Assembly: GCF_008033445.1 (NCBI RefSeq)
Contig: NZ_VNKO01000005.1
Span: forward strand, 1 to 64,000
Reading direction: 5' to 3'
DNA length: 64,000 bases
Origin: Vulcaniibacterium gelatinicum
Lineage (GTDB): Bacteria; Pseudomonadota; Gammaproteobacteria; Xanthomonadales; Xanthomonadaceae
The notes beneath the pieces were generated by a model, which saw only the letters and a program-made list of their open reading frames with translations, was not told the DNA's origin and ran no database searches. The number at the start of each line of letters is the position of its first letter. The first letter of the stretch is position 1. Positions 46,803 through 54,353 of the stretch are shown one piece after another. A program made the position numbers and the translations under genes.

Positions 46803-48701
46803 CTAGGCCACCGGCCCGGACGGGACCATGTCGAAGGCGATCGTGACGCGCGGTTCGGTGTCCTCGAACGGCACGGTGCCGTGCCAGAGGTAGGACGGAA
46901 ACAGGGCCAGCCGGCCCGGTTGCGGCTGCAGCACGCGGCGCGGCGGCAAGCCCAGACCGAGCTCCAGCGGCGGCTGTCCGAACTGGATGTGCCCGGCGTG
47001 CGGATCGCCGCCCTGCGGGCTGCGCACCGACGGCGGCAGCGCGACGTAGAACGCCGAGCTCATCCAGCCCTGCGGATGGATGTGGTTGACGTGCCGCCCG
47101 GACGACCACAGCTTCACTGACCACGAGCCGGTGAAGCGCACACTGCGCGCGCGGTGGCGCAGGAACGGATGGGCAGGGTCGGCCGGCAGGCTGGCCAGCC
47201 AGCGCTCGACGGCGCGGCGCATGGCCTGCTCGGTGGCGGCGATCACCGGGTCCGGCCGGCCGAACAGGCGGCCGGGCGTCTGTGATCCACCGCGCAGGCT
47301 CTGCTGCACCGGCTCGCGCACGGCGCGGTGCATCGGCGCAAGCACCGCAGACAGGTCGGTGAGGAACGTCTCCAGGTCGGCATAGCCCGGTGGAGGCTCG
47401 ACCTCGACCATGCCGACCAGCCGCTCGTAGTCGCACAGCCAGTGCTCGCGCGGGTCGTCGAGCAGGCGCCAGGCGGTGCCGAGGTAGGCCCAGGCTTCCT
47501 GGTTGCGGGGATCGAGCGCGGTGGTCTCGATCGCGCGCACGGCAGCGGCGTCCCATTGCCCCGCCTTGAGCAGATGGCGCGTGTAGGCGTTGAGCAGGGA
47601 CGGATCCCGGCGGCCACCCTCCCGATACAACTGTGCGTACAGGACACCGGCCTGGTCGGCACGGCCGAGCCGTTCCAGCGCGTCGGCCTCCAGCCGTAAC
47701 AGGACGGGATGCGGCTGCCCGCTGCGGGCACGCAAGGCGTGGATGCGCTCCAGCGCACGCTCGGCCTGGCGCGCTTCGATCAGGAACCCGACGTAGGACA
47801 ACTGCAGGGCCTCATTGTCCGGCTGTGCCCGGACGGCGGCATCGAAACCGGCCAACGGATCTTCCTCCGGGGTGAGGGGGGAGCCATGCTCCCAGAGCAG
47901 ATGCGCCAGGGTGAGGTGGCCGGGCACGAACCGCGGATGGCGTGCCGTCACCTCTCGCGCGCGGGCGATGGCCTCCTCCACCCGTCCCAGATCCAGCAGG
48001 GCACCGGCGATGGCATCGGTCAGCTCCGGGCCGTCGTGGCCGGCCTGACGGGCACGTTCGTAACACTCGAGCGCCTGTGCCGGCCGGCCCTGCAGCCTCG
48101 ACACCGCGCCGAGATTGATCCAGGCGGAGGCCGAGCCCGGATCCAGGCTCACGGCCTTGCGCAGCGCGGCTTCCGCGGCCGGTAGGTCATCGGCGGCACG
48201 GTGCAGGGCCCCCAGGCCATGCCAAGCCATGGCGGACTCTGGTTGCAGGGCCACCGCCCGCTCCAGTGCGGTGCGCGCCTGCGGCAGCCGCTCCAGCTCC
48301 AGCTCGGTCAGGCCCAGATCCAGCCAGGCTTGTGCATGCTGCGGCGCCGCGATCACCGCCCGGCGCCAGAGCGGCACCGCCTCCTCCTGCCGGCCGAAGC
48401 GGCGCAGGAACGTGGCGAAGTTGGCCAGTACGTGCGGATGGTTCGGTGCCTGCGCGAGCGCTCGCCGGAACGCCTGCTCGGCAGCCGCAGGATCCCCTGT
48501 GCGCAGCAGGCACAGGGCGGTCAGGTGCAGGGCATCGGTAGCGAACGGCGCTTCCTCGGCCAGACGCCCCGCGATCGCCAGAGCGTCGCCGAAGGCGCCC
48601 TTGCGGAACAGGGCCAGCGCAGCGTCGAGCTGCTGCGACTGGGCCTTGGTCAACGTCTGCTGCGGCTGCACGGCGGAGATGGGCGAGGACGGACCGATCA
48701 C
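46803..48701 (-). CDS. TPR protein with 2OG-Fe(II) oxygenase domain (PF13759-like)
   Basis: A 632-residue protein. About 400 residues of tetratricopeptide repeats (ALAQAPNHPHVLANFATFLRR and ALQPESAMAWHGLGALHR are typical units, given in part) lead to a C-terminal 2-oxoglutarate oxygenase. WSVKLWSSGRHVNHIHPQGW, then SSAFYVALP, and ALFPSYLWHGTVPF with the distal His match the 2OG-FeII_Oxy_5 type. It starts with GTG 48701, which overlaps the stop of the upstream exported-protein gene (GTGA). The target of hydroxylation is unknown; the TPR array probably recruits a protein or peptide substrate. Confidence 0.85.
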   Translation of the reverse strand: MIGPSSPISAVQPQQTLTKAQSQQLDAALALFRKGAFGDALAIAGRLAEEAPFATDALHLTALCLLRTGDPAAAEQAFRRALAQAPNHPHVLANFATFLRRFGRQEEAVPLWRRAVIAAPQHAQAWLDLGLTELELERLPQARTALERAVALQPESAMAWHGLGALHRAADDLPAAEAALRKAVSLDPGSASAWINLGAVSRLQGRPAQALECYERARQAGHDGPELTDAIAGALLDLGRVEEAIARAREVTARHPRFVPGHLTLAHLLWEHGSPLTPEEDPLAGFDAAVRAQPDNEALQLSYVGFLIEARQAERALERIHALRARSGQPHPVLLRLEADALERLGRADQAGVLYAQLYREGGRRDPSLLNAYTRHLLKAGQWDAAAVRAIETTALDPRNQEAWAYLGTAWRLLDDPREHWLCDYERLVGMVEVEPPPGYADLETFLTDLSAVLAPMHRAVREPVQQSLRGGSQTPGRLFGRPDPVIAATEQAMRRAVERWLASLPADPAHPFLRHRARSVRFTGSWSVKLWSSGRHVNHIHPQGWMSSAFYVALPPSVRSPQGGDPHAGHIQFGQPPLELGLGLPPRRVLQPQPGRLALFPSYLWHGTVPFEDTEPRVTIAFDMVPSGPVA

Positions 48702-49174
48702 TCGATGCGCTTGACCCGCAACGGCACCCGACCGGGGGTGATCAGGATGAACGAGCTGAAGGCGGCGTCCTTGATCGCCACACGATCCCCAACCTTCACC
48801 ACCCCGAGGACGTTGGCGTCGGTCTGGCGCCAGATCTGACCGTTGTCGAGCGTGAACGTGCGGCCTGCACCCGGGCTCCCGGTCACCGAAACCACCGTGG
48901 CCTCGATGCGGTCGGGTGGCTGTGCCCGCGCCAGGGCGGGGTTGCGCGCCCGCACTTCCTGTGCGGTGAGGCCGAAGTCCTGCGCGGCCTGCTCGGCCAG
49001 GACCTCGGTGCCCGCCGTCGGCGGGAAGGCCCGGTCGTAGCAGGCCAGGCGCTCGGAGGGGTCCGCTACTCCGGCACAGGGGTGGGAGGCGGACGACGAT
49101 TCGGCGGCGCCGGCCGCGGTGGCCGGCACGACCAGCACCAGGAACGCGGCCAGGCGCATCACGAGTTCCGACAT
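48698..49174 (-). CDS. Exported Cys-containing protein, first gene of the oxygenase operon
   Basis: A 158-residue secreted protein with a signal peptide (1-24). Near the mature N-terminus, HPCAGVADPSERLACYDRAF resembles the Cys-x(n)-D-x-x-x-R-L-x-C-Y-D motif seen in VasI/TagO-like and other small periplasmic proteins. The C-terminal half is beta-rich (IEATVVSVTGSPGAGRTFTL, VKVGDRVAIKD, FILITPGRVPLRVKRIE) and looks like a small OB-like or PilZ-like fold. Its stop codon overlaps the start of the TPR-oxygenase gene. Function unknown. Confidence 0.75.
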   Translation of the reverse strand: MSELVMRLAAFLVLVVPATAAGAAESSSASHPCAGVADPSERLACYDRAFPPTAGTEVLAEQAAQDFGLTAQEVRARNPALARAQPPDRIEATVVSVTGSPGAGRTFTLDNGQIWRQTDANVLGVVKVGDRVAIKDAAFSSFILITPGRVPLRVKRIE

Positions 49175-49214
49175 GACGCAGCTTCCTTCTGCCGGGCAAA
49201 GGGATCGGCCGGCG

Positions 49215-49221
49215 TATCATA
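49215..49221. promoter_or_regulatory. Shared bidirectional -10 (TATCATA) between oxygenase operon and methyltransferase
   Basis: Plus strand TATCAT (49215-49220) faces the methyltransferase gene. Minus strand TATGAT (49221-49216) faces the exported-protein/oxygenase operon. One 7-bp element can serve both directions, tying the two halves of the locus together. Confidence 0.45.
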
Positions 49222-49293
49222 GCCGCGCGCCGGGCACCGTTCGCCCAGGCCGCAGCCCCGCCCACTCGCGTGTCCTTCCGGAGTACCGCTGTC

Positions 49294-50244
49294 TTGAGCC
49301 TGGAACATTGGGAAGCCTATTACCGCGGCGGCGCGCTCGCGACCTGCCCGACCAGCCCGGAAGGCGGCTATGACCTGGAACTGCGCGAGGTCTGGCGTGA
49401 CTTCTTCGCACCCTTGCCGGCTCAGGCGCGTCTGCTCGACATCGGCACCGGCAACGGCGCAGTGGCCCTGATCGCCGCGGAAACCGCCGCCGCGCTCGGC
49501 AGGCGCTGGGAGATCCACGCCACCGATCTGGCGCAGATAGACCCGCCCCGCCATGTCCCGGGCGGCGCCGAGCGCTTCTCCGGCATCACCTTCCATCCGG
49601 GCGTGGCGACCGAGCAGCTGCCGTTCCCGGAGGCGCACTTCGACGCCGTCAGCGGCCAGTACGCCCTGGAGTACTCGGATACGGCGCGCGCGCTGGCGGA
49701 ACTGGCCCGGGTGCTCAAGCCCGGCGCACGCGCGCAGTTCGTGCTGCACCATGCCGAGTCGCGGCTGGTGTTGACAGGAAAGGTGTCCCAGCGCGAAGCC
49801 GAGCTGGTGTTCAACGAACTCCGCGTGTACCGCCGCCTGCGCAAGCTCCTGGCCGGCGAGCGGATGTCGGCGGACGCCGCCCAGCGCGCGGGCGTGGAGG
49901 TGCAATCGGCGATCCGCGCGCTCAAGCTCGCCCTGCCGCAAGCGCAGCAGTCCGGCGGGGGCCGGATGCTGGCCGTCACCCTGGACGCGGTGCGCAAGCT
50001 GATGGAAATGCGCGCCGAGGCACGTCCCGAACTGGTCGGGCTGGAGATCGACCGGGCCGAGAACGAGCTGCGCGCCGGGGTGCGACGCCTGAACGATCTC
50101 GTCGTCCATGCCTGCAGCAACGAACGGATGACGGAACTGGAAGGACAGGCCGCCACCGCGGGATTCGAGGTCCTCGAGCGCGTTCCGCAGTACCACGCCG
50201 GCGCCAACCTGGTCGGCTGGCGCCTGGTGCTGCGGCGCGCCTGA
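49294..50244 (+). CDS. Class I SAM-dependent methyltransferase
   Basis: A methyltransferase of 316 residues from TTG 49294, with GGAG 10 nt upstream; GTG 49270 would add 8 residues but has no ribosome site. Motif I is LLDIGTGNGAVALIA, followed by HATDLAQIDPP, FDAVSGQYALEYSD (motif IV region) and LARVLKPGARAQFVLHH. The C-terminal third is helical and contains an Arg/Glu-rich segment. The substrate is unknown. It is followed after 19 bp by the sulfotransferase gene and divergent from the oxygenase operon, so it probably takes part in the same modification pathway. Confidence 0.85.
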   Translation: MSLEHWEAYYRGGALATCPTSPEGGYDLELREVWRDFFAPLPAQARLLDIGTGNGAVALIAAETAAALGRRWEIHATDLAQIDPPRHVPGGAERFSGITFHPGVATEQLPFPEAHFDAVSGQYALEYSDTARALAELARVLKPGARAQFVLHHAESRLVLTGKVSQREAELVFNELRVYRRLRKLLAGERMSADAAQRAGVEVQSAIRALKLALPQAQQSGGGRMLAVTLDAVRKLMEMRAEARPELVGLEIDRAENELRAGVRRLNDLVVHACSNERMTELEGQAATAGFEVLERVPQYHAGANLVGWRLVLRRA

Positions 50245-50263
50245 GGCGCCGCTCGTCCGCCCG

Positions 50264-51769
50264 ATGGACGCCCCGGCCGAGCTCCTGCAGCATCAGGCCC
50301 TCGCCCTGCTCCGGCAGGGGCACCATGCCGAGGCGATCGCCGCCTACCGGCGCCTGCTCGCAGCACACCCCGGACTGGCCGACGCCTGGTACAACCTCGG
50401 CTACCTGCTGAAGGCGGAGGGTCGTTTCGACGAGGCCCTCGCCGCCTACGGCCGCGCGCTGGCGCTGGGCATCGCGCAACCGGAAGAGGTGCACGTCAAT
50501 CGTGCGGTCATCCACGCCGACCATCTGCGTCGCGATGCCGAAGCCGAGCGGGAACTGCAGGCCGCGCTCGCGCTGCGTCCGGATTACGCCCCCGCGCTGC
50601 TCAATCTGGGCAACCTGCACGAGGAACGCGGCGAACGGGCACAGGCGATCGCCTGCTACGAACGCCTGTTGGCCCGACCGCCGTCCGACCCGCGCGAACG
50701 TGACCTCGGCAGCGAGGCGCTCGCACGCCTGGCGCATCTGCGCCCGCCTTCAGCGCAGGACGACCCGTTGCTCACGCGTCTGGAAAACGCTGCTGCCGAG
50801 GCAACGGGCGAAGAGGTGCGCGCCAATCTGCTGTTCGCGCTCGGCCGCGCCTTCGACCGGCTGGGCCTGTACGACCGCGCCTTCGACGCCTTCGTCCGTG
50901 CCAATCGCAGTGCACGCAGCCTGTCATCCGGCTACGACCTTGCAATCGCCCAGCGCAGGACCGACGCCCTGATCGCCGCCTTCGCAACACCAGCGGCCAT
51001 GCCTGCGGACCGTACGCCGCTCCCGCCCGAGCCGCTGTTCGTCTGCGGCATGTTCCGTTCCGGTTCGACCCTGGTGGAGCAGGCGCTCGCCGCACACCCG
51101 CGCATCACCGCCGGTGGCGAGCTCGACTTCCTGCCGCGGCTGGCCGCAGGCCCACTGGCCCCGTTTCCCGCCAGCATGGCCGTGCCCGCGCCGGAACGGG
51201 ACGCGGCCCTCGCCGACGCCTACCGCGCGCACCTGCTGCGGCTGTTCCCGCAGGCGACGGCGAGTGCATATGTCACCGACAAGCGCCCGGACAATTTCCT
51301 GCTGATCGGCCTGATCAAGCGCCTGTTCCCGCGCGCGAAGATCGTCCACACCGTGCGTCACCCGCTCGACAATGGCCTGTCGCTGTTCATGCAGCACCTC
51401 AGCCCTGCGGTCGCCGCCTATGCCAACGACCTGGCCGACATCGGTCATCACTACGGCGAGTACCGCCGCCTGATGGCGCACTGGAAGACGCTCTACGCCG
51501 ACAGCATCCTCGACTTCGACTACGACGCCTTCGTGCGCGATCCGGAACCGGCGCTACGGCGCCTGTTCGACTTTCTCGGCCTGGAGTGGGATCCGCGCTG
51601 CCTCGATTTCCACCAGCTCGGCAACACGGTCAAGACCGCGAGCTACTGGCAGGTGCGCAGACCCCTGTACGCGGAGGCGTCCGGGCGCTGGCGACATTAC
51701 GCGCGGCACCTCGCACCATTGCGCGAGGCGCTCGCGCGCGCCGGCGTGGCCGCTCCCGAAGCGGACTGA
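50264..51769 (+). CDS. TPR-containing sulfotransferase
   Basis: A 501-residue cytosolic protein. The N-terminal 200 residues are TPR units (AIAAYRRLLAAHPGLADAWYN, given in part, then FDEALAAYGRALALGI). The C-terminal half is a PAPS-dependent sulfotransferase. The 5'-phosphosulfate loop is FRSGSTLVEQ (Arg265 to Thr269), and the 3'-phosphate region is KIVHTVRHPLDNGLSLF. A catalytic-type segment, DKRPDNFLLIGLIKRLFP, lies between them, and IGHHYGEYRRLMAHW is close to bacterial TPR-sulfotransferases. Relatives include protein-tyrosine and glycan sulfotransferases; the acceptor here is unknown. Its stop codon directly abuts the pckG stop. Confidence 0.88.
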   Translation: MDAPAELLQHQALALLRQGHHAEAIAAYRRLLAAHPGLADAWYNLGYLLKAEGRFDEALAAYGRALALGIAQPEEVHVNRAVIHADHLRRDAEAERELQAALALRPDYAPALLNLGNLHEERGERAQAIACYERLLARPPSDPRERDLGSEALARLAHLRPPSAQDDPLLTRLENAAAEATGEEVRANLLFALGRAFDRLGLYDRAFDAFVRANRSARSLSSGYDLAIAQRRTDALIAAFATPAAMPADRTPLPPEPLFVCGMFRSGSTLVEQALAAHPRITAGGELDFLPRLAAGPLAPFPASMAVPAPERDAALADAYRAHLLRLFPQATASAYVTDKRPDNFLLIGLIKRLFPRAKIVHTVRHPLDNGLSLFMQHLSPAVAAYANDLADIGHHYGEYRRLMAHWKTLYADSILDFDYDAFVRDPEPALRRLFDFLGLEWDPRCLDFHQLGNTVKTASYWQVRRPLYAEASGRWRHYARHLAPLREALARAGVAAPEAD

Positions 51770-53587
51770 CTAGCCCAGCTCCGCCGCGATCCGCCGCTGC
51801 TCGTCCTTCAGCGCCTGCGGCATGCGCGGGCCGTAGCCCTCGAGGTACTCGCCGATGCTGGCGAACTCGGCGCGCCAGCCGTCGCGGTCGAAGCCGAACA
51901 GCTTCGCGCGCGCCTCCTCGCTCAGGGCCACGCCGTCCAGGTTCAGGTCCTCGGGGCGCGGCAGGGCGCCGATCGGGGTCTCGACCGCGCCCACGCTGCC
52001 CTCCACGCGCCGCAGCATCCACTCCAGCACGCGCAGGTTGTCGCCGAAGCCGGGCCACAGGAACTTGCCGTCCTCGCCCTTGCGGAACCAGTTGACGTGG
52101 AAGATCTTCGGCAGCTTCGCGCCGGGGCGGTCGAACGACAGCCAGTGGGCGAAGTAGTCGGCGAAGTTGTAGCCGCAGAACGGCTTCATCGCCATCGGGT
52201 CGCGGCGCATCACGCCGACCGCGCCGGTCGCGGCGGCGGTGGTCTCCGAACCCATCGCGGCGCCGATCAGCACGCCGTGGGTCCATTCGCGGGCCTCGAA
52301 CACCAGCGGCACCAGCGAGGCGCGGCGGCCGCCGAACACGATCGCGTCGATCGGCACGCCGTGCGGGTCCTCGGCCTTGGGCGACCAGCTCGGGCACTGC
52401 TTCGCGCTGACCGTGAAGCGCGCGTTCGGGTGCGCGGCCGGGCCGTTGGCGGGGTCGTAGGGGCGGCCGCGCCAGTCGTATGCGGGAGTGCCGTCCAGGC
52501 CTTCCCACCACGGCTGGTTGTCCGCGGTCACGGCCACGTTGGTGAAGATGGTGTTGCGCCGGATCGTGGCCAGCGCGTTCGGGTTCGACCACAGCGAGGT
52601 GCCCGGGGCCACGCCGAAGAAGCCGGCCTCGGGGTTGATCGCGTACAGGCGGCCGTCGGGACCGGGGCGCATCCAGCAGATGTCGTCGCCGATGGTCCAC
52701 ACCTTCCAGCCGTCGCGGCGGTAGCCCTCCGGCGGGATCAGCATCGCCAGGTTGGTCTTGCCGCAGGCGCTCGGGAACGCGGCGGCGATGTAGCGGGTCT
52801 CGCCCTGCGGGTTCTCGATGCCCAGGATCAGCATGTGCTCGGCCAGCCAGCCCTCCTGCCGCGCCTGCCAGGAGGCGATGCGCAGGGCGTGGCACTTCTT
52901 GCCGAGCAGGGCGTTGCCGCCGTAGCCGGAGCCGTACGACTTGATCGTCAGCTCCTCGGGGAAGTGCATGATGAAGCGGCGGTTCGGGTCGAGCTCGCCG
53001 GTGGAATGCAGGCCCTTGACGAACGTGTGCGTCCGCTCGCCGCGAGCGGCTCGCTCGGTGCCCTCGCGCTCGATCCGGGCCAGCGCGGCGGCGCCCATGC
53101 GGGTCATCAGGCGCATGTTGGCCACCACGTAGGGCGAGTCGGTGATCTCCACGCCGCAGCGCGACAGCGGCGAATCGATCGGGCCCATGCAGTACGGGAT
53201 CACGTACATGGTGCGCCCGCGCATGCAGCCCGCGAACAGCGCGTCCATCTTCGCGTGCGCCTCGGCCGGGGCCATCCAGTGGTTGTTCGGGCCGGCGTCG
53301 TCCTCGCGCTCGGTGCAGACGAAGGTCAGGTGCTCGACGCGGGCCACGTCGTCCGGGTGCGAACGGTGCAGCCAGCTGTCCGGATGGGTCTGCTCGTCGA
53401 GCTTGAGCAGGGTGCCGTCGGCCTGCATCTGCGCGATCAGCGCCTCGTTCTCGCGGTCGCTGCCGTCGCACCAGTGGATGCGGTCGGGCTGGGTCAGGCG
53501 GGCGACCTCGGCAACCCAGCGGTTGAGGGCTTCGAGCTGGCTGCCGGCGCGGTTGCCGTCGGCGTGGTCAAGGATCGCGGCGTTCAA
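51770..53587 (-). CDS. pckG: Phosphoenolpyruvate carboxykinase (GTP)
   Basis: This gluconeogenic enzyme converts oxaloacetate and GTP to phosphoenolpyruvate. The 605-residue product is the GTP-dependent type. [13 protein letters not shown] is the P-loop with the reactive cysteine. [20 protein letters not shown] is the substrate-binding region, and FGVAPGTS and the EAREWTHGV segment are also conserved. It begins 10 nt after the stop of the TetR gene, so the two are probably one transcript. That links PEP synthesis to the regulator of the divergent fadE. Confidence 0.96.
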   Translation of the reverse strand: MNAAILDHADGNRAGSQLEALNRWVAEVARLTQPDRIHWCDGSDRENEALIAQMQADGTLLKLDEQTHPDSWLHRSHPDDVARVEHLTFVCTEREDDAGPNNHWMAPAEAHAKMDALFAGCMRGRTMYVIPYCMGPIDSPLSRCGVEITDSPYVVANMRLMTRMGAAALARIEREGTERAARGERTHTFVKGLHSTGELDPNRRFIMHFPEELTIKSYGSGYGGNALLGKKCHALRIASWQARQEGWLAEHMLILGIENPQGETRYIAAAFPSACGKTNLAMLIPPEGYRRDGWKVWTIGDDICWMRPGPDGRLYAINPEAGFFGVAPGTSLWSNPNALATIRRNTIFTNVAVTADNQPWWEGLDGTPAYDWRGRPYDPANGPAAHPNARFTVSAKQCPSWSPKAEDPHGVPIDAIVFGGRRASLVPLVFEAREWTHGVLIGAAMGSETTAAATGAVGVMRRDPMAMKPFCGYNFADYFAHWLSFDRPGAKLPKIFHVNWFRKGEDGKFLWPGFGDNLRVLEWMLRRVEGSVGAVETPIGALPRPEDLNLDGVALSEEARAKLFGFDRDGWRAEFASIGEYLEGYGPRMPQALKDEQRRIAAELG

Positions 53588-53597
53588 GGGACTGCTC

Positions 53598-54188
53598 TCA
53601 GGACGAAGGGATCAGGGTGGCCATCACGTGCTCGACATAGGCCTCGAACTGGTCGTGGTCGAGCCGGGGGGTGTGCAACTGCAGGCTCAGCTGGAGGAAG
53701 CCGACATAGGCCGCGTAGGCCAGGCGCGCGCGGTGCTGCGCGTCGGTGCGGCTCAGGCCGGCCTGGCGGAAGGCGGCGGTGAGGTAGTCGAAGCGGCGCT
53801 GCGAGACGCGGTCGATCACCGGCTTGACCAGCGGGTGGTCGAGCGCGCGCAGCAGCTCGGAGTAGATCTTGTGCGAGACGGCTTCATGGGCCACGAGCTG
53901 GAACAGGGCGCGCAGGCGCTCGCGCGGGTCGGGCACCTTCTCCAGGTTGCCCCAGACGGTCTCCTGCTCGAGCCGCTCCCAGCGCTCCAGCGCCGCCTGC
54001 AGCAGCGCGTCGCGGGAGGGGAAATGCCAGTAGAAGCTGCCCTTGGTGACGCCCAGCCGGCGCGCCAGCGGCTCCACCGCCACCGCGGCGACGCCCTGCT
54101 CGGCGATCAGGTCGAGGGCCGCCTGGGCCCAGTCGTCGGCGGTGAGGCGGCCGGTGCGCGGCTCGCTGCGGCTGGCCAGTTCGGTCAT
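53598..54188 (-). CDS. TetR/AcrR family regulator of fadE/pckG
   Basis: A 196-residue repressor-type protein. The N-terminal helix-turn-helix (residues about 15-65) contains [20 protein letters not shown] and LGVTKGSFYWHFPSRDALL. The C-terminal helical domain (100-190) should bind an effector. It sits between fadE (divergent) and pckG (same strand, 10 nt downstream). With operator-like repeats at both promoters, it is probably an acyl-CoA-responsive repressor of fatty-acid degradation that also controls its own operon. The effector is inferred from context only. Confidence 0.88.
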   Translation of the reverse strand: MTELASRSEPRTGRLTADDWAQAALDLIAEQGVAAVAVEPLARRLGVTKGSFYWHFPSRDALLQAALERWERLEQETVWGNLEKVPDPRERLRALFQLVAHEAVSHKIYSELLRALDHPLVKPVIDRVSQRRFDYLTAAFRQAGLSRTDAQHRARLAYAAYVGFLQLSLQLHTPRLDHDQFEAYVEHVMATLIPSS

Positions 54189-54194
54189 CGCAAA

Positions 54195-54200
54195 AGTTTA
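54195..54200 (-). promoter_or_regulatory. -10 box (TAAACT) of the TetR-pckG operon
   Basis: On the minus strand TAAACT ends six bases before the TetR ATG at 54188, the same leaderless spacing as elsewhere. Operator site 1 overlaps its upstream edge. Confidence 0.5.
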
Positions 54201-54218
54201 CCGTACCGTACGGTGTAA
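54198..54218. promoter_or_regulatory. Operator-like palindrome 1 (over the TetR promoter)
   Basis: ACCGTACGGT (54205-54214) is a perfect 10-bp palindrome inside a longer imperfect one (TTAC at 54198 to GTAA at 54218). It covers the region between the -35 and -10 of the TetR gene, consistent with autoregulation. The half-site ACCGTAC resembles ACCATAC of site 2. Confidence 0.6.
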
Positions 54219-54259
54219 TCGTTATCAGGTATGGGCCGGGGAGCCGGGCCGGGCGGGTG

Positions 54260-54299
54260 TTGACAGCCCCGTCAGGCCTACCATACCTTGCCGTATGGT
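54260..54299 (+). promoter_or_regulatory. fadE promoter with operator-like palindrome 2
   Basis: TTGACA (54260-54265) is followed after 17-18 bp by a -10 at ATACCT/TACCTT (54283-54289). ACCATAC (54280-54286), six bases, then GTATGGT (54293-54299) form a perfect inverted repeat exactly over the -10. A bound TetR dimer would block polymerase. ACCATAC differs from the site-1 half ACCGTAC at one base. Confidence 0.7.
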
Positions 54300-54353
54300 G
54301 CCGTCCGGCATTCAACCCACCGCGCGCGGGCCCTGGGCCCACGGAGCCATCGC

